Of a stretch of DNA of 64,000 bases, positions 1-11,771 are shown piece after piece; the stretch's first letter is position 1; each line of letters starts with the position of its first letter. The notes below the pieces were generated by a model. It had not been told where the DNA came from and did no database searches. It was given only the letters and a program-made list of their open reading frames with translations. The stretch comes from Hyphomicrobiales bacterium. GTDB lineage: Bacteria; Pseudomonadota; Alphaproteobacteria; Rhizobiales; Rhizobiaceae. The stretch lies in assembly GCA_900469445.1 (NCBI GenBank), contig UBXM01000006.1, forward strand, positions 434,001 through 498,000, written 5' to 3'. The position numbers and the translations under genes are program-made.

Positions 1-683
1 GCAGCGTCAAGGAACAAAACCTGGTCGCAACCATGCTGGCCGGCTTCGGCCTGGGCAATCAGGCTTGCAGCGTAATTGCCACCACATTTGGCGGCACCCG
101 TGCCACCGACGGCCGCACGGGTGTAATCTTCGGAAACCCAGATCTTTACCGGCTTTGCGCCACCCTTGAAGTATGGGCCGACAGGCGATGCGATGACGCA
201 GAAGATATATTCCTTCGACGGACGAACGCCGAGGAATGACTCGTTGGCAAACATGAAGGGGCGAAGATAAAGGCTGCCGCCGTCATTTTCCGGTACCCAT
301 TTTCTATCCACGGCCACCAGTTTTTCGATGGCGCCGAGAAAATCCTCTTCGGGCAGTTCGGGCATGGCAAGCCGGCGCGCCGATGCGTTGAAGCGTTTTG
401 CATTCTCGTCCGGTCGGAACAGAACAACCTGGCCATCGGCAGCCCGATAGGCCTTCATGCCCTCGAAGATTTCCTGGGCGTAGTGAAGAACGCTGCTGGC
501 CGGATCGAGGGAAAACGGTGCGCGCGCAGTTACTTTCGCCGAATGCCAGCCCTTATCGGCGCTCCAGTGAATAACCGCCATGTGATCGCTGAAAAGCGTC
601 CCGAATCCGAGGTTTTCGAAGGCGACGGCACGATCGCTTTCGGCCATCGGTTGGGTGTTCTTTACGATTTCAAATTCCAGCAT
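1..683 (-). CDS. ilvE: Branched-chain amino acid aminotransferase (3' end outside window)
   Basis: Only the first about 227 codons are inside the window; the gene runs off the left edge. The start MLEFEIVKNTQP and the stretches EIFEGMKAYR and GGNYAASLIAQAEA are typical of class IV PLP-dependent BCAA transaminases, which interconvert leucine, isoleucine and valine with their 2-oxo acids. It lies 58 bp behind the CitE-like gene on the same strand, at the end of an operon that degrades exactly these oxo acids. I infer that it works here as the first, catabolic step, although the same enzyme type also serves biosynthesis. The PLP lysine cannot be checked reliably because the C-terminal part is missing. 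Confidence 0.9.
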   Translation of the reverse strand, partial: MLEFEIVKNTQPMAESDRAVAFENLGFGTLFSDHMAVIHWSADKGWHSAKVTARAPFSLDPASSVLHYAQEIFEGMKAYRAADGQVVLFRPDENAKRFNASARRLAMPELPEEDFLGAIEKLVAVDRKWVPENDGGSLYLRPFMFANESFLGVRPSKEYIFCVIASPVGPYFKGGAKPVKIWVSEDYTRAAVGGTGAAKCGGNYAASLIAQAEAGQHGCDQVLFLDA

Positions 684-741
684 GGGTTCACCTAGACATA
701 TGGTTTGACCGCTCACGCGCGGCTGCGTTGGCGCTGTTGAA

Positions 742-1584
742 TCACGGAGATGGTTTTTCGGCAAGACCAAGCACGCGTCTTGCCTGCTTTAGATGTGGTG
801 TATCGATCATGCGGCCGCCGAAATTGAGCACGCCCTGTCCCGGATTGGCGGCGAACGCATCCACGATCGCCTGGGCCTGCGCCAATTCCTCGACCGTCGG
901 CGTGAAAGCCGCGTTGATGACCGGCACCTGTGCCGGATGAATTGCCATCATGCCGGTGAACCCGTCCTGCCTTGCGCGCCGGGCGTAGGCTGCCAAGCCG
1001 TCGAGATCGCGAAACGCCGGATAGATCGTCTCGATTGCCTCTACGCCTGCGGCATGAGCACCAAACAGTGTCAGCGTGCGCAGCATCTCATAAGGCGGGG
1101 TGTAACGTCCGTCTTCCTCACGGGAACGGGTGGCGCCGATGGCAGCCGGCAGGTCCTCCGCTCCCCAGGTGAGGCCGAGGATCAGGTGGCTGACCCCGCG
1201 ATAACTGCCGAGCTCGAATATCGCAGCCGGCGTCTCGGTTGCGATCGGCAGGATCGGAATGCCCGGTGCCCTTTCAGCCAGCGCCTCTACACTCGCTGCT
1301 CCCTCCGCTTTGGGCAGGATGAACGCATCGGGTTTCGCGTCGAGCACCGCCTCGAGATCGTCATCGGTCAAGCCGCTGCCAAGCGGATTGATACGCACGA
1401 AGAGCTTCGGCCCCCGCTTTGCCGAGCGAAGAAACGTGGCCGTCATTTCTCTTGCTGCCGGTTTCGCTTCCATCGAGACAGCATCTTCCAGATCGAGGAT
1501 CAGCGCGTCAGCATCCAGCCCGAGGGCTTTCTCCATCCGGTCCGGCCGGTCGCCGGGCACGAAAAGCAGGGAGCGCAGCCTCAT
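742..1584 (-). CDS. CitE-like CoA ester lyase (HpcH/HpaI aldolase family)
   Basis: A protein of 280 residues beginning [44 protein letters not shown] and the [10 protein letters not shown] segment are hallmarks of the CitE/malyl-CoA lyase/citramalyl-CoA lyase family, Mg-dependent TIM barrels that cleave 3-hydroxyacyl-CoA thioesters in a retro-Claisen reaction. The start was chosen because its ATG overlaps the TGA of the upstream maoC gene (ATGA). In a leucine operon the expected last enzyme is HMG-CoA lyase (LiuE, a different fold), and none is seen nearby. This protein may fill that place, or it may cleave a citramalyl- or methylmalyl-type CoA ester. The family is certain; the substrate is inference. 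Confidence 0.85.
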   Translation of the reverse strand: MRLRSLLFVPGDRPDRMEKALGLDADALILDLEDAVSMEAKPAAREMTATFLRSAKRGPKLFVRINPLGSGLTDDDLEAVLDAKPDAFILPKAEGAASVEALAERAPGIPILPIATETPAAIFELGSYRGVSHLILGLTWGAEDLPAAIGATRSREEDGRYTPPYEMLRTLTLFGAHAAGVEAIETIYPAFRDLDGLAAYARRARQDGFTGMMAIHPAQVPVINAAFTPTVEELAQAQAIVDAFAANPGQGVLNFGGRMIDTPHLKQARRVLGLAEKPSP

Positions 1585-2036
1585 TTCGGTCTCCGGTGAA
1601 GAAGTGCCATCCGCAAGCATTGGCAAACGGTCTCGTCTCGCTGGTTGATGAGCTCATGGCGGAAGGTCACGATGCCCGCCGCCGGGCGTGAACGGCTCTC
1701 CTTCAGGTCCGTGACCTCGGTTTCTGCGCGCATCGTATCGCCGATGAAGACCGGTTTCGGCATGACCAGTTTGTCGTAGCCGAGATTGGCGACAAGCGTG
1801 CCGAGCGTTGTGTCTCCGACGGAAAGCCCAACCATAAGAGCGAAGGTGAAGGTGCCGTTGACGAGGATCTGACCGAACTCGCTTGCCTTCGCCGCCTCGA
1901 TATCGAGATGCAGCGGTTGCGGGTTATGGGTCATGGTTGAAAAGAGAAGATTGTCGGTTTCCGTCACCGTTCGACGAATTTCATGGGCAATGCGATCGCC
2001 GACGGTCCACTCCTCGAAATAACGCCCGGCCATCAT
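1581..2036 (-). CDS. MaoC-like (single hot-dog) enoyl-CoA hydratase
   Basis: A protein of 151 residues with one MaoC/hot-dog domain. The core [10 protein letters not shown] (about residues 36-45) and the following [21 protein letters not shown] segment resemble the mesaconyl-CoA/itaconyl-CoA hydratase branch of MaoC proteins. Against the usual D-x-N-P-L-H motif of R-specific hydratases, the first Asp appears as Asn38 while His43 is kept. The start overlaps the TGA of the biotin carboxylase gene, and the 3' end overlaps the CitE-like start, so the two are probably translated together. In place of a crotonase-type LiuC it could hydrate 3-methylglutaconyl-CoA. That substrate is inferred from position only. 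Confidence 0.82.
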   Translation of the reverse strand: MMAGRYFEEWTVGDRIAHEIRRTVTETDNLLFSTMTHNPQPLHLDIEAAKASEFGQILVNGTFTFALMVGLSVGDTTLGTLVANLGYDKLVMPKPVFIGDTMRAETEVTDLKESRSRPAAGIVTFRHELINQRDETVCQCLRMALLHRRPK

Positions 2037-3907
2037 GTGTCTCCTTCGATGCGCACCAGAAGGCTGCCTTCCGCTACCTGGGAGCCCGGACTGGCCCGCA
2101 ATTCCGCAACGATGCCGTCGAAAGGTGCGCTGAGCGTCTGTTCCATTTTCATTGCCTCGATCACGAGGAGCGGCTGGCCGCGAAGGACACGGTCTCCTTC
2201 CGCCACGGAGACGGCTATGATGTTTCCGGGCATCGGCGCCATGACCGAACCGTCGGCAAGACCATGGGAGCCACCGGCGTGATCGGCACGGCACGGGCCG
2301 ACGGGCCAGGCTCCCCCATCGATGAAGACGACGCCGGCCACCCCGCTGGCGTTCCTTTGCTGCGCAGGGTCGAGGTCCAGGAGATAGGGCCGGCCGGCAA
2401 CTTCGACACTGACTTGCCGGGAAGGCTCGGCATTCACGCGAAAGCCGGTGATCGCGGCCCAGGGATCTCGTGTTTCCACGGGAAGAAGTGCCGCCGCCGC
2501 GGCCTGCAACACCTGCGCGCCGGGTTCGGCAGGGGGCAAGAGATCGGCCAAATGGTGTTCGATGAAGCCGGTATCGACAGCGCCTGTCAGGAATTCCGGA
2601 TGTCGCAATGTTCGCGCCAGGAAGGCGGCATTGGTATGCACCGGCCAGACCTCAACACCAGCCATCGCATCGGCCAGCCGGGTCGCTGCCTGTCTCCGGT
2701 TTGGGGCATGGCTGATCAGCTTTGCGACCATCGGATCATAATGGGCGGTCACCTCGTCGCCCTGCTCGACGCCGCTATCGATGCGCAAACCGCGAGAAAG
2801 GCGAAAGTGTTCGAGCCTGCCGATGGAAGGTAAAAAGCCGGTCGACGGGTTCTCGGCATAAAGCCGCGCCTCCATCGCCCAGCCATTGATCGAAAGTTCG
2901 TCCTGCCTCAATGGCAGAAGCTCGCCCGATGCGACGCGGATTTGCCATTCCACCAGATCCTGCCCGGTAATTAACTCCGTCACGGGATGTTCCACCTGAA
3001 GCCGAGTGTTCATCTCCATGAACCAGATACGGTCGGCGCGCAGCCCTCCCGATGCGTCGGCGATGAATTCCACCGTTCCGGCACCGACATAATCAACGGC
3101 CTGCGCGGCCTTGACGGCAGCGTTGCAGACGGCGGCGCGCGTCGCCTCATCCATGCCTGGCGCAGGCGCTTCCTCGATGACCTTCTGGTGGCGTCGCTGC
3201 AACGAGCAGTCCCGCTCGAAAAGGTGGACGACATTGCCGTGTGTGTCGCCGAAGACCTGAACCTCGATATGCCGGGGTGAGACAATGTATTTTTCGATCA
3301 GAACGCGGTCGTCGCCGAAGGATGAGGTGGCCTCGCGCCGGCAGCTTTCGAGTGCCGCGGAAAAGTCTGCTGCCGTATCGACCCGGCGCATGCCCTTGCC
3401 GCCACCGCCCGCGACCGCCTTGATCAGCACGGGGTAACCGATCGTGTCAGCTTCCCGTTGAAGCAGGGCCGGGCCCTGATCCTCACCGAGATAGCCCGGC
3501 GTGACCGGCACATTTGCCTCCATCATCCGCTGCTTGGCGGCATCCTTGAGGCCCATGGCGCGAATGGCAGCAGGTGGTGCGCCGACCCAGATAAGGCCTG
3601 TCGCGACTACGGCTTCGGCAAAGTCGGCATTTTCCGACAGAAAACCGTAGCCGGGGTGGATCGCCTGCGCGCCGGTCTGCCGAGCCGCTTCGAGAATACG
3701 GTCCTGTCTCAGATAGCTTTCACGCGCCGGTGCAGGCCCGATGTGAACCGCTTCATCCGCCTCGCGCACAAAGGGCATTGCGGCGTCGGCGTCGGAGTAG
3801 ACGGCGATGGTCCGAATCCCGAGGCGTCGCGCTGTGCGGATGATGCGGCGGGCGATTTCTCCGCGATTGGCAATCAGCAGGCTTTCAATCACCGGTGGTT
3901 CTCCCAT
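2033..3907 (-). CDS. mccA: Methylcrotonyl-CoA carboxylase, biotin-carrying alpha subunit
   Basis: A protein of 624 residues with the biotin carboxylase layout: N-terminal [17 protein letters not shown]-grasp with the glycine loop [12 protein letters not shown] and HIEVQVFGD, then [18 protein letters not shown]-terminal biotinyl domain carries EAMKMEQTL, with the biotin-accepting lysine at about residue 587. Size and order match LiuD/MccA, which carboxylates biotin and works with the beta subunit to convert 3-methylcrotonyl-CoA to 3-methylglutaconyl-CoA. It lies 3 bp behind mccB and overlaps maoC. A geranyl-CoA or propionyl-CoA carboxylase would look similar; the neighbouring isovaleryl-CoA dehydrogenase favours leucine degradation. 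Confidence 0.9.
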   Translation of the reverse strand: MGEPPVIESLLIANRGEIARRIIRTARRLGIRTIAVYSDADAAMPFVREADEAVHIGPAPARESYLRQDRILEAARQTGAQAIHPGYGFLSENADFAEAVVATGLIWVGAPPAAIRAMGLKDAAKQRMMEANVPVTPGYLGEDQGPALLQREADTIGYPVLIKAVAGGGGKGMRRVDTAADFSAALESCRREATSSFGDDRVLIEKYIVSPRHIEVQVFGDTHGNVVHLFERDCSLQRRHQKVIEEAPAPGMDEATRAAVCNAAVKAAQAVDYVGAGTVEFIADASGGLRADRIWFMEMNTRLQVEHPVTELITGQDLVEWQIRVASGELLPLRQDELSINGWAMEARLYAENPSTGFLPSIGRLEHFRLSRGLRIDSGVEQGDEVTAHYDPMVAKLISHAPNRRQAATRLADAMAGVEVWPVHTNAAFLARTLRHPEFLTGAVDTGFIEHHLADLLPPAEPGAQVLQAAAAALLPVETRDPWAAITGFRVNAEPSRQVSVEVAGRPYLLDLDPAQQRNASGVAGVVFIDGGAWPVGPCRADHAGGSHGLADGSVMAPMPGNIIAVSVAEGDRVLRGQPLLVIEAMKMEQTLSAPFDGIVAELRASPGSQVAEGSLLVRIEGDT

Positions 3908-3910
3908 CGC

Positions 3911-5506
3911 CTACATACGGAACAGGCCGAACTGAGCCCGTTCCGCAATGGGTGCGTTCAGCGTTGCAGAAAAGGCGAGGCCCAGCACGTCGCGGGTCTG
4001 GGCAGGGTCGATGACGCCATCGTCCCACAGTCTGGCCGTTGCGTAATAGGGATTGCCTTCGTCCTCGTATTTCTGTCGGATCGGGGCCTTGAAAGCTTCG
4101 GCCTCTGCCGTGCTCCAGGTCTCGGCATCACGATGGACGGATGCAAGAACCGAGGCCGCCTGTTCGCCGCCCATCACCGAAATCCGGGCATTCGGCCAGG
4201 AAAACAGGAAACGTGGCTGGTAGGCACGGCCGCACATGCCGTAATTGCCGGCACCGAAACTGCCGCCGATCAGCACCGTGATCTTTGGAACGGAGGCGGT
4301 GGCAACCGCGGTCACCAGCTTGGCGCCGTTCTTGGCAATGCCTTCCGCTTCGTATTTGCCGCCAACCATGAAGCCGGAGATATTCTGCAGGAAAAGCAGT
4401 GGAATGCGCCGCTGGCAGGCGAGTTCGATGAAATGCGCCCCTTTGAGCGCGCTTTCCGAAAACAGCACGCCGTTATTGGCGAGAATGGCGACCGGAATAC
4501 CCCATATCCGGGCAAAGCCGCAGACGAGGCTCGCTCCATAGAGCGGCTTGAACTCGTGCAAGTCCGATCCATCGACGATCCGCGCGATAACCTCCCTTAC
4601 GTCATAGGGTGTGCGCACGTCCTGCGGCACGATACCGTAAAGCTCATTCGCGTCGAGCCGCGGCGGTCGTGGCGGTGCGATCTCGATATCCACGGTCTTC
4701 GGCCGGTTCAGGGTGGCTACGATGTCGCGAACGATCAGCAGCGCATGCTCGTCATTTTCGGCGACATGATCGACGACACCGGATTTGCGACCGTGTGTTT
4801 CCGCGCCGCCCAACTCTTCGGCGGAAATCACCTCGCCGGTCGCGGCCTTCACCAGCGGCGGGCCGGCGAGGAAGATCGTGCCCTGATTGCGCACGATTAC
4901 CGTCTCGTCGGACATGGCCGGAACATAAGCGCCACCTGCCGTGCAGCTGCCCATCACGCAGGCGATCTGGGCAATACCCGACGCCGACATCTGCGCCTGA
5001 TTGTAGAAAATCCGGCCGAAATGGTCGCGGTCGGGAAAGACCTCGGCCTGATGCGGCAGGTTGGCGCCACCGGAATCGACCAGATAGATGCAGGGCAGGC
5101 GGTTCTCCGAGGCGATCTCCTGCGCCCGCAGATGCTTCTTCACCGTCATCGGGAAATAGGCGCCGCCCTTCACGGTCGGATCATGGGCAACGATCATGCA
5201 CTCGTGGCCGGACACTCGGCCTATACCGGCAATCATTCCGGCTCCCGGTGCCTCATCGCCATACATGCCGCCCGCTGCAAGCTGGCCGATTTCCAGAAAC
5301 GGCGCGCCGGGATCGAGAAGCCGCTGCACGCGGTCGCGGGGCAGTAATTTTCCGCGCGATACATGACGCTCGCGATGGCTTTCCGATCCGCCGCGCGCAG
5401 CCACCTTCACCTTCGTCCGCAATTCCTCAGCCAGCGCGCGATGATGCGCCTCGTTAGCCTTGAAGCCATCGGAGTTGCAGTCGAGCATGCTGCGGATCGG
5501 GGGCAT
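3911..5506 (-). CDS. mccB: Methylcrotonyl-CoA carboxylase, carboxyltransferase beta subunit
   Basis: A protein of 531 residues, close to the usual LiuB length of about 535. It has the acyl-CoA carboxyltransferase fold with [16 protein letters not shown] near the N-terminus, the first crotonase-like half ([27 protein letters not shown]) and the second half ([41 protein letters not shown]). The biotin on MccA delivers the carboxyl group and this subunit moves it to 3-methylcrotonyl-CoA. The start MPPIRSMLD was chosen because its ATG overlaps the stop of ivd by one base; longer upstream reading is antisense-like. The arrangement ivd-mccB-mccA is as in liu operons. Confidence 0.92.
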   Translation of the reverse strand: MPPIRSMLDCNSDGFKANEAHHRALAEELRTKVKVAARGGSESHRERHVSRGKLLPRDRVQRLLDPGAPFLEIGQLAAGGMYGDEAPGAGMIAGIGRVSGHECMIVAHDPTVKGGAYFPMTVKKHLRAQEIASENRLPCIYLVDSGGANLPHQAEVFPDRDHFGRIFYNQAQMSASGIAQIACVMGSCTAGGAYVPAMSDETVIVRNQGTIFLAGPPLVKAATGEVISAEELGGAETHGRKSGVVDHVAENDEHALLIVRDIVATLNRPKTVDIEIAPPRPPRLDANELYGIVPQDVRTPYDVREVIARIVDGSDLHEFKPLYGASLVCGFARIWGIPVAILANNGVLFSESALKGAHFIELACQRRIPLLFLQNISGFMVGGKYEAEGIAKNGAKLVTAVATASVPKITVLIGGSFGAGNYGMCGRAYQPRFLFSWPNARISVMGGEQAASVLASVHRDAETWSTAEAEAFKAPIRQKYEDEGNPYYATARLWDDGVIDPAQTRDVLGLAFSATLNAPIAERAQFGLFRM

Positions 5507-6669
5507 CAGCCTTGACCTCCCGTACCGATAACTTCGCGGCCGATCAGCATGCGGCGTACTTCGTTGGTGCCGGCGCCGATATCGAGCAGTTTGGCATCGC
5601 GCCAGAAACGCTCCACCGGCCAATCCTTGGTGTAGCCTGCGCCACCGAGTGCCTGGATTGCCTGTTCGGCGACCTTTACCGCGCTTTCGGAGGCGTAAAG
5701 GATTGCACCGGCGGCATCCTGCCGCGTCGTCTTTCCGGCATCGCAGTCACGCGCCACGGCATAGACATAGGCACGGGCGGAATTCAGCGCCACGACCATG
5801 TCGGCGACCTTGGCCTGCATCAGCTGGAAACTGCCGATCGCTGCGCCGAATTGCTTTCGTTCCCGCAGATAGGGCAGGACGATATCGAGGCAGGCCTGCA
5901 TGATGCCGAGCTGGATGCCGGAGAGGACGACCCGCTCATAGTCCAAACCCGACATCAGCACTTTCACGCCGCCATTCAGCGGGCCCATGACGTTTTCTTC
6001 CGGCACGAAGCAGTCATCGAATACGAGTTCGGCTGTTGGAGAACCACGCATGCCGACCTTGTCGATCTTCTGGCCGATGGAAAAGCCGGGAAAATCCTTC
6101 TCGACGAGGAAGGCGGTGATCCCCTTCGATCCCGCTTCAGGATCGGTCTTGGCATAGACGACAAGGGTCTGCGCATAAGGCGCATTGGTGATCCAGAATT
6201 TGGTGCCGTTGAGGCGGAAACCGCCATTGGCCTTGCCGGCCCGCAGCTTCATCGACACAACGTCCGATCCGGCACCCGCCTCTGACATGGCGAGGCTGCC
6301 GATATGGTCGCCGGATATCAGTCCGGGTAGATATTGCGCCTTCTGTTCGGCCGAGGCCCAGCGTGCGATCTGGTTGATGCAGAGATTGGAATGTGCGCCA
6401 TAGGACAGGCCGACCGATGCTGAGGCCCGGCTGATTTCCTCGCAGGCGACCACATGGTCGAGATAACCGAGCCCGAGCCCGCCATCTTCTTCCGCGACCG
6501 TAATGCCGTGCAGCCCGAGCGAACCCATCTCCGGCCAGAGGTCCACCGGGAAACGATCTTCCACATCGATCTCGGCGGCGATCGGTGCGATGCGTTCGCG
6601 CGCGAAGCGTCGTGTCGTGTCCCGAATGGAGCTCGCCATCTCGCCCAGTCCGAAATCCATGTCAGTCAT
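5506..6669 (-). CDS. ivd: Isovaleryl-CoA dehydrogenase
   Basis: A flavin acyl-CoA dehydrogenase of 387 residues (LiuA type). [15 protein letters not shown] (about 127-141), GTKFWITNA and the C-terminal [16 protein letters not shown] are family signatures. The catalytic base lies in GLDYERVVL (Glu245), the position used by isovaleryl-CoA dehydrogenases rather than the C-terminal Glu of most acyl-CoA dehydrogenases. The C-terminal position holds Gly in GAGTNE, in agreement. It oxidises isovaleryl-CoA to 3-methylcrotonyl-CoA, probably passing electrons to ETF. It lies between lpdA (36 bp upstream) and mccB (1-base overlap). Confidence 0.93.
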   Translation of the reverse strand: MTDMDFGLGEMASSIRDTTRRFARERIAPIAAEIDVEDRFPVDLWPEMGSLGLHGITVAEEDGGLGLGYLDHVVACEEISRASASVGLSYGAHSNLCINQIARWASAEQKAQYLPGLISGDHIGSLAMSEAGAGSDVVSMKLRAGKANGGFRLNGTKFWITNAPYAQTLVVYAKTDPEAGSKGITAFLVEKDFPGFSIGQKIDKVGMRGSPTAELVFDDCFVPEENVMGPLNGGVKVLMSGLDYERVVLSGIQLGIMQACLDIVLPYLRERKQFGAAIGSFQLMQAKVADMVVALNSARAYVYAVARDCDAGKTTRQDAAGAILYASESAVKVAEQAIQALGGAGYTKDWPVERFWRDAKLLDIGAGTNEVRRMLIGREVIGTGGQG

Positions 6670-6705
6670 GTGGGCCTCCTCCCAGAGTGCCTTTCATGTC
6701 GCCGG

Positions 6706-8100
6706 TCAGATATGTAGCGCATGTCCCATCGCCTTCAGCGCGGCCTCTTGCAGCGCCTCGCTGCGTGTCGGATGCGCATGGATCGTGGCGGCGATATCCT
6801 CCAGCCGCGCGCCCATCTCGATCGCCATGGAAAAGGAAGAGGAAAGTTCCGAAACGCCTGATCCGACTGCCTGCAGACCCAGAACCACATTGGTATCGGC
6901 ACGGGCTACGACCCGAACGAAACCGTCTTCATCCTTCATCGTCATGGCCCGCCCGTTGGCGGCGAAAGGGAATTGCCCGATCTTCACGTCAAAACCCTGG
7001 CTGCGCGCTTCATCTGGTGAAAGGCCGGCGCTGACGATTTCCGGATCGGTAAAGCAGATCGCCGGGATGCAGCGCTTGTCCCAGGCGCGCTTTTTTCCGG
7101 CGACGATTTCTGCCACCATCTCGCCCTGCGCCATGGCGCGATGCGCCAGCATCGGCTCGCCGGTGACGTCGCCGATCGCATAGACGCCGCGCATCGATGT
7201 GCGGCAGCGGTCGTCGATGCGCAGGTACGGGCCGGTTCGATCGAGGTCGAGGTCCTCGAGACCCGATCCGGTGGTGCGCGGCCTGCGGCCGATGGCGACG
7301 AGAATATGGTCCGCCGGCAATTCCTGCCGTCCCTCCGGTCCCTCGACGATCAACGCAGCGCCGGTTTCTGAAAGCCCGATCGCCTTGGTATCGGTCAGAA
7401 CCGTGATGCCGCGTTCGGTGAGCCTGCGTTTTACCGGCTTGGTGAGATCGGCATCGTAAAGCGGCAGAAGCTGCGCCATCGCCTCTACAACCGTCACCTG
7501 CGATCCCATCCTGGCGAAAGCCGTGCCGAGTTCGAGCCCGATATAGCCGCCGCCCACCACGACAAGCTTCTTCGGCAGCTCGGTCAGCGACAAAGCTTCG
7601 GTGGAGGAAATGACGCGGCCGCCGAAGGGCAGAGCGGCAAGCTCGACCGGGTCGGACCCCGTTGCGATCACCACCGTTTCGGCGCGGATGATCTGCTGGC
7701 CGGTTTCGGTTTCGACCTCCACCGTCTTGCCGTCACGGAAACGGGCGCGGCCATGGACGATCTTCACCCGTGCTTTTTGCAACAGGCCAGCAACGCCGCT
7801 GGTCAGCCGGCCGACGATGCCGTCTTTCCACGCCACGGTTTTCGACAGGTCGATGCTCGCAGCCTCGACGCGGATGCCAAGCGCATTTTCCCCGGCCGAC
7901 ATTGATCGGGCCGCATCGAAGGTCTCTGCGGCATGGATCAGCGCCTTGGATGGAATACAGCCGATAGTGAGGCAGGTGCCGCCGGGCCTGCCGGCTTCGA
8001 CGATGACCGTGTCGATGCCGAGCTGGCCGGCGCGGATGGCGCAGACATAACCGCCGGGTCCGGCACCGATGACGAGGAGCTTGCAGGAAATCTCTTTCAT
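6706..8100 (-). CDS. lpdA: Dihydrolipoamide dehydrogenase (E3) of the branched-chain keto acid dehydrogenase
   Basis: A protein of 464 residues. It has the FAD dinucleotide fold GAGPGGYVCAI (about 12-22) and the redox-active disulfide GGTCLTIGCIPSK (Cys43 and Cys48). It also has the NAD-binding GGGYIGLELG, the second FAD motif YAIGDVTGEPMLAH, and the C-terminal catalytic pair HAHPTRSEAL. It reoxidises the lipoyl group on E2 and reduces NAD. Placement directly behind bkdB (3 bp gap) matches the lpdV gene of Pseudomonas bkd operons, so I assign it to this complex rather than to the pyruvate or oxoglutarate complexes. Confidence 0.93.
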   Translation of the reverse strand: MKEISCKLLVIGAGPGGYVCAIRAGQLGIDTVIVEAGRPGGTCLTIGCIPSKALIHAAETFDAARSMSAGENALGIRVEAASIDLSKTVAWKDGIVGRLTSGVAGLLQKARVKIVHGRARFRDGKTVEVETETGQQIIRAETVVIATGSDPVELAALPFGGRVISSTEALSLTELPKKLVVVGGGYIGLELGTAFARMGSQVTVVEAMAQLLPLYDADLTKPVKRRLTERGITVLTDTKAIGLSETGAALIVEGPEGRQELPADHILVAIGRRPRTTGSGLEDLDLDRTGPYLRIDDRCRTSMRGVYAIGDVTGEPMLAHRAMAQGEMVAEIVAGKKRAWDKRCIPAICFTDPEIVSAGLSPDEARSQGFDVKIGQFPFAANGRAMTMKDEDGFVRVVARADTNVVLGLQAVGSGVSELSSSFSMAIEMGARLEDIAATIHAHPTRSEALQEAALKAMGHALHI

Positions 8101-8103
8101 GGC

Positions 8104-9372
8104 TCAGCCTTCGATAAAGATCAGGGCCGGCGTTTCGATCAGCGTCTTCAGTCGCTGGACGAAAGTCGCCGCATCCCAGCCGTCGATGATGCGGTGGTCG
8201 AAACTGGAGGAGAGGTTCATCATCTTGCGGGGCACGAATTGTGCACCGTCCCAGACCGGGCGTGTGGCGATTTTGTTGACGCCGACGATCGCGACTTCCG
8301 GATGGTTGATGACAGGTGTGGAAACGATGCCGCCGAGCGCGCCGAGCGAACTGATGGTGATGGTCGAGCCGGTGAGCTCGTCGCGAGTGGCGGTGCCGGT
8401 GCGTGTCGCCTCTGCCAGCCGGTTCATCTCCGCTGCGCAATCCCAGATGCTACGAGCCTCGGTGTGTTTGACGACCGGCACCGCGAGACCCGCGGGTGTC
8501 TGCGTGGCAATGCCGATATGCACCGCCCCGAAACGGGTGACGATACCGGCATCGTCATCGAACGTGGCATTGAAATCCGGTTGATCGGACACCGCCTTCA
8601 CCAGCGTCCGCATCAGAAAGGGCAGGAGGGTGAGTTTGGGCTGGTCGGACTTGCGCTTGCCGTTCATCGTCGCGCGCAGCTCTTCAAGCGCCGTCACGTC
8701 CACTTCCTCCACATAGGTAATGTGGGGGATACGCGAAGTGGACAACACCATCTTCTCCGCGATCCGGCGGCGAAGGCCGGTGAGTTTGATCTCTTCTTTC
8801 GAAGACTTCTTCGCAAAGCCTTGCAGCGCCGGGGCGGTGTCCCTGCCATGCAAAAGAAACTGCTCGATGTCTTCGCGCAGAATACGCCCGGCCGGGCCCG
8901 ATCCGTGTATCTGGCGCAGATCGATACCATTGTCGCGCGCAAGAAGCCGGACCGAAGGTGCCGCGAGCGGCTTGTCCATCTCGGGTAAGGGACGCGCGGA
9001 GGCCGCAGGTGCTGGTGGTGGCGCGGCAGATTCCGGCTTTTCGGGTTCCTCGGTCGGTGCGGCAGGCTCCGGGTCCTGCTCCCCGGCCGCGGCTGCTACG
9101 GTTTCACGGGTTGTAGGCTCTTCGCCTTCTCCTTCCGTCTGAATACGGATCAGCGGAGCTTTGACCGCGATCGTATCGCCGATCTCGCCGCCGAGCCAGA
9201 CAACGGTACCGTTGACGGGGGAAGGGATTTCAACGGTTGCCTTGTCGGTCATCACGGCCGCGACAACCATGTCTTCGCGCACCGGGTCGCCGATCTTCAC
9301 CTGCCATTCGACAAGCTCGGCCTCGGCGACACCTTCGCCGACATCGGGCATCCTGATGGTGAACTCGCCCAT
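8104..9372 (-). CDS. bkdB: Lipoamide acyltransferase (E2) of the branched-chain keto acid dehydrogenase
   Basis: A protein of 422 residues, the size of Pseudomonas BkdB. It has one N-terminal lipoyl domain with MTDKATVEIPSP (lipoyl lysine about residue 44) and an Ala/Pro/Glu-rich linker (about 85-130). A peripheral-subunit-binding segment follows (LARDNGIDLRQIHGSGPAGRILREDI, broken here as about residues 145-170). The C-terminal acyltransferase domain ends in DHRIIDGWD with catalytic His393 and Asp397. It transfers isovaleryl, isobutyryl and 2-methylbutyryl groups to CoA. It lies between E1 beta and E3 with gaps of only 3 bp, so the complex is made from one transcript. Confidence 0.93.
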   Translation of the reverse strand: MGEFTIRMPDVGEGVAEAELVEWQVKIGDPVREDMVVAAVMTDKATVEIPSPVNGTVVWLGGEIGDTIAVKAPLIRIQTEGEGEEPTTRETVAAAAGEQDPEPAAPTEEPEKPESAAPPPAPAASARPLPEMDKPLAAPSVRLLARDNGIDLRQIHGSGPAGRILREDIEQFLLHGRDTAPALQGFAKKSSKEEIKLTGLRRRIAEKMVLSTSRIPHITYVEEVDVTALEELRATMNGKRKSDQPKLTLLPFLMRTLVKAVSDQPDFNATFDDDAGIVTRFGAVHIGIATQTPAGLAVPVVKHTEARSIWDCAAEMNRLAEATRTGTATRDELTGSTITISSLGALGGIVSTPVINHPEVAIVGVNKIATRPVWDGAQFVPRKMMNLSSSFDHRIIDGWDAATFVQRLKTLIETPALIFIEG

Positions 9373-9375
9373 GGC

Positions 9376-10389
9376 TCAGGCCTCCATGACGTCGGTGAGC
9401 GCGCGCCCGACACGCGCCGGGCCCGGAAAATAATCCCATTCCTGCGCATGCGGGTAGGGCGTATCCCAGCCGGCGACGCGCATGACGGGCGCTTCGAGAT
9501 GATAAAAGCAATGTTCCTGCACAAGTGCCGCGATCTCTCCGCCGAAGCCGGAGGTGAGCGTTGCCTCATGCACGATGACGCAACGCCCGGTCTTGGCAAC
9601 GGATTTGACGATCGCATCGAGATCGAGCGGCAGCAGGCTTCTGAGATCGATCACCTCTGCATCGATGCCGGTATCTTCGGCTGCGGCCAGCGCCACATGC
9701 ACCATGGTGCCATAAGCGATGACGGTAACGGCGGAACCTTCGCGGCGCACGACCGCCTTGCCGATCGGGATGGTGAAATAGCCTTCCGGCACCTCGCCGA
9801 GGTCATGCTTGGACCATGGCGTTACGGGCCGGTCATGATGGCCATCAAAGGGGCCGTTATAGAGCCGCTTGGGTTCCAGGAACATGATCGGATCCGGATC
9901 CTCGATTGCCGCGATCAGCAGGCCCTTGGCATCATGGGGATTGGAGGGCACGACGACCTTGAGGCCGCAGACATGGGTGAAGAGCGCCTCGGGGCTCTGG
10001 CTATGGGTCTGGCCGCCAAAAATGCCGCCGCCGGTCGGCATGCGCACGACGATCGGGCAGGTGAAATCGCCGTTTGAGCGATAACGGATACGGGCAGCCT
10101 CCTGCGTCAGCTGGTCATAGGCCGGATACATGTAATCGGCGAACTGGATCTCGACGCAAGGTTTCAGCCCGTAGGCCGCCATGCCGATCGCGGTGCCGAC
10201 AATGCCGGATTCATTGATCGGCGTATCGAAGCAGCGGGTCTTGCCGTATTTTGCCTGCAGGCCCTGAGTACAGCGGAAGACGCCGCCGAAATAACCGACA
10301 TCCTCGCCGAAGACGACCACATCGTCGTCTCTTCCCATGGCGACATCCATGGCGCTGCGCACCGCCTCGATCATCGTCATCCGCGCCAT
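9376..10389 (-). CDS. bkdA2: Branched-chain 2-oxo acid dehydrogenase E1, beta subunit
   Basis: A protein of 337 residues starting MARMTMIEAVRSAMD, with VVVFGEDVGYFGGVFRCT, the FADYMYPAYDQL region, RMPTGGGIFGG and the C-terminal transketolase domain (DLRSLLPLDLDAI). This is the beta chain of the alpha2beta2 thiamine-diphosphate enzyme that decarboxylates the oxo acids of leucine, isoleucine and valine. The start was chosen because it lies one base behind the bkdA1 stop and gives the family length (about 339). A longer reading upstream would run through bkdA1. Confidence 0.93.
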   Translation of the reverse strand: MARMTMIEAVRSAMDVAMGRDDDVVVFGEDVGYFGGVFRCTQGLQAKYGKTRCFDTPINESGIVGTAIGMAAYGLKPCVEIQFADYMYPAYDQLTQEAARIRYRSNGDFTCPIVVRMPTGGGIFGGQTHSQSPEALFTHVCGLKVVVPSNPHDAKGLLIAAIEDPDPIMFLEPKRLYNGPFDGHHDRPVTPWSKHDLGEVPEGYFTIPIGKAVVRREGSAVTVIAYGTMVHVALAAAEDTGIDAEVIDLRSLLPLDLDAIVKSVAKTGRCVIVHEATLTSGFGGEIAALVQEHCFYHLEAPVMRVAGWDTPYPHAQEWDYFPGPARVGRALTDVMEA

Positions 10390-10390
10390 G

Positions 10391-11747
<1,357 letters not shown>

Positions 11748-11771
11748 AAAAACTCGCAGCAGAAAGCTACA

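Noticed and set aside
3458..5347. Long plus-strand open frame of 629 codons opposite mccA/mccB
   Set aside because: It lies antisense to two well-recognised carboxylase genes and its translation has no domain. Long antisense frames are usual in GC-rich DNA with biased third positions; the same applies to 18236-19744 (plus), 24093-25583 (minus) and 33327-34568 (plus).
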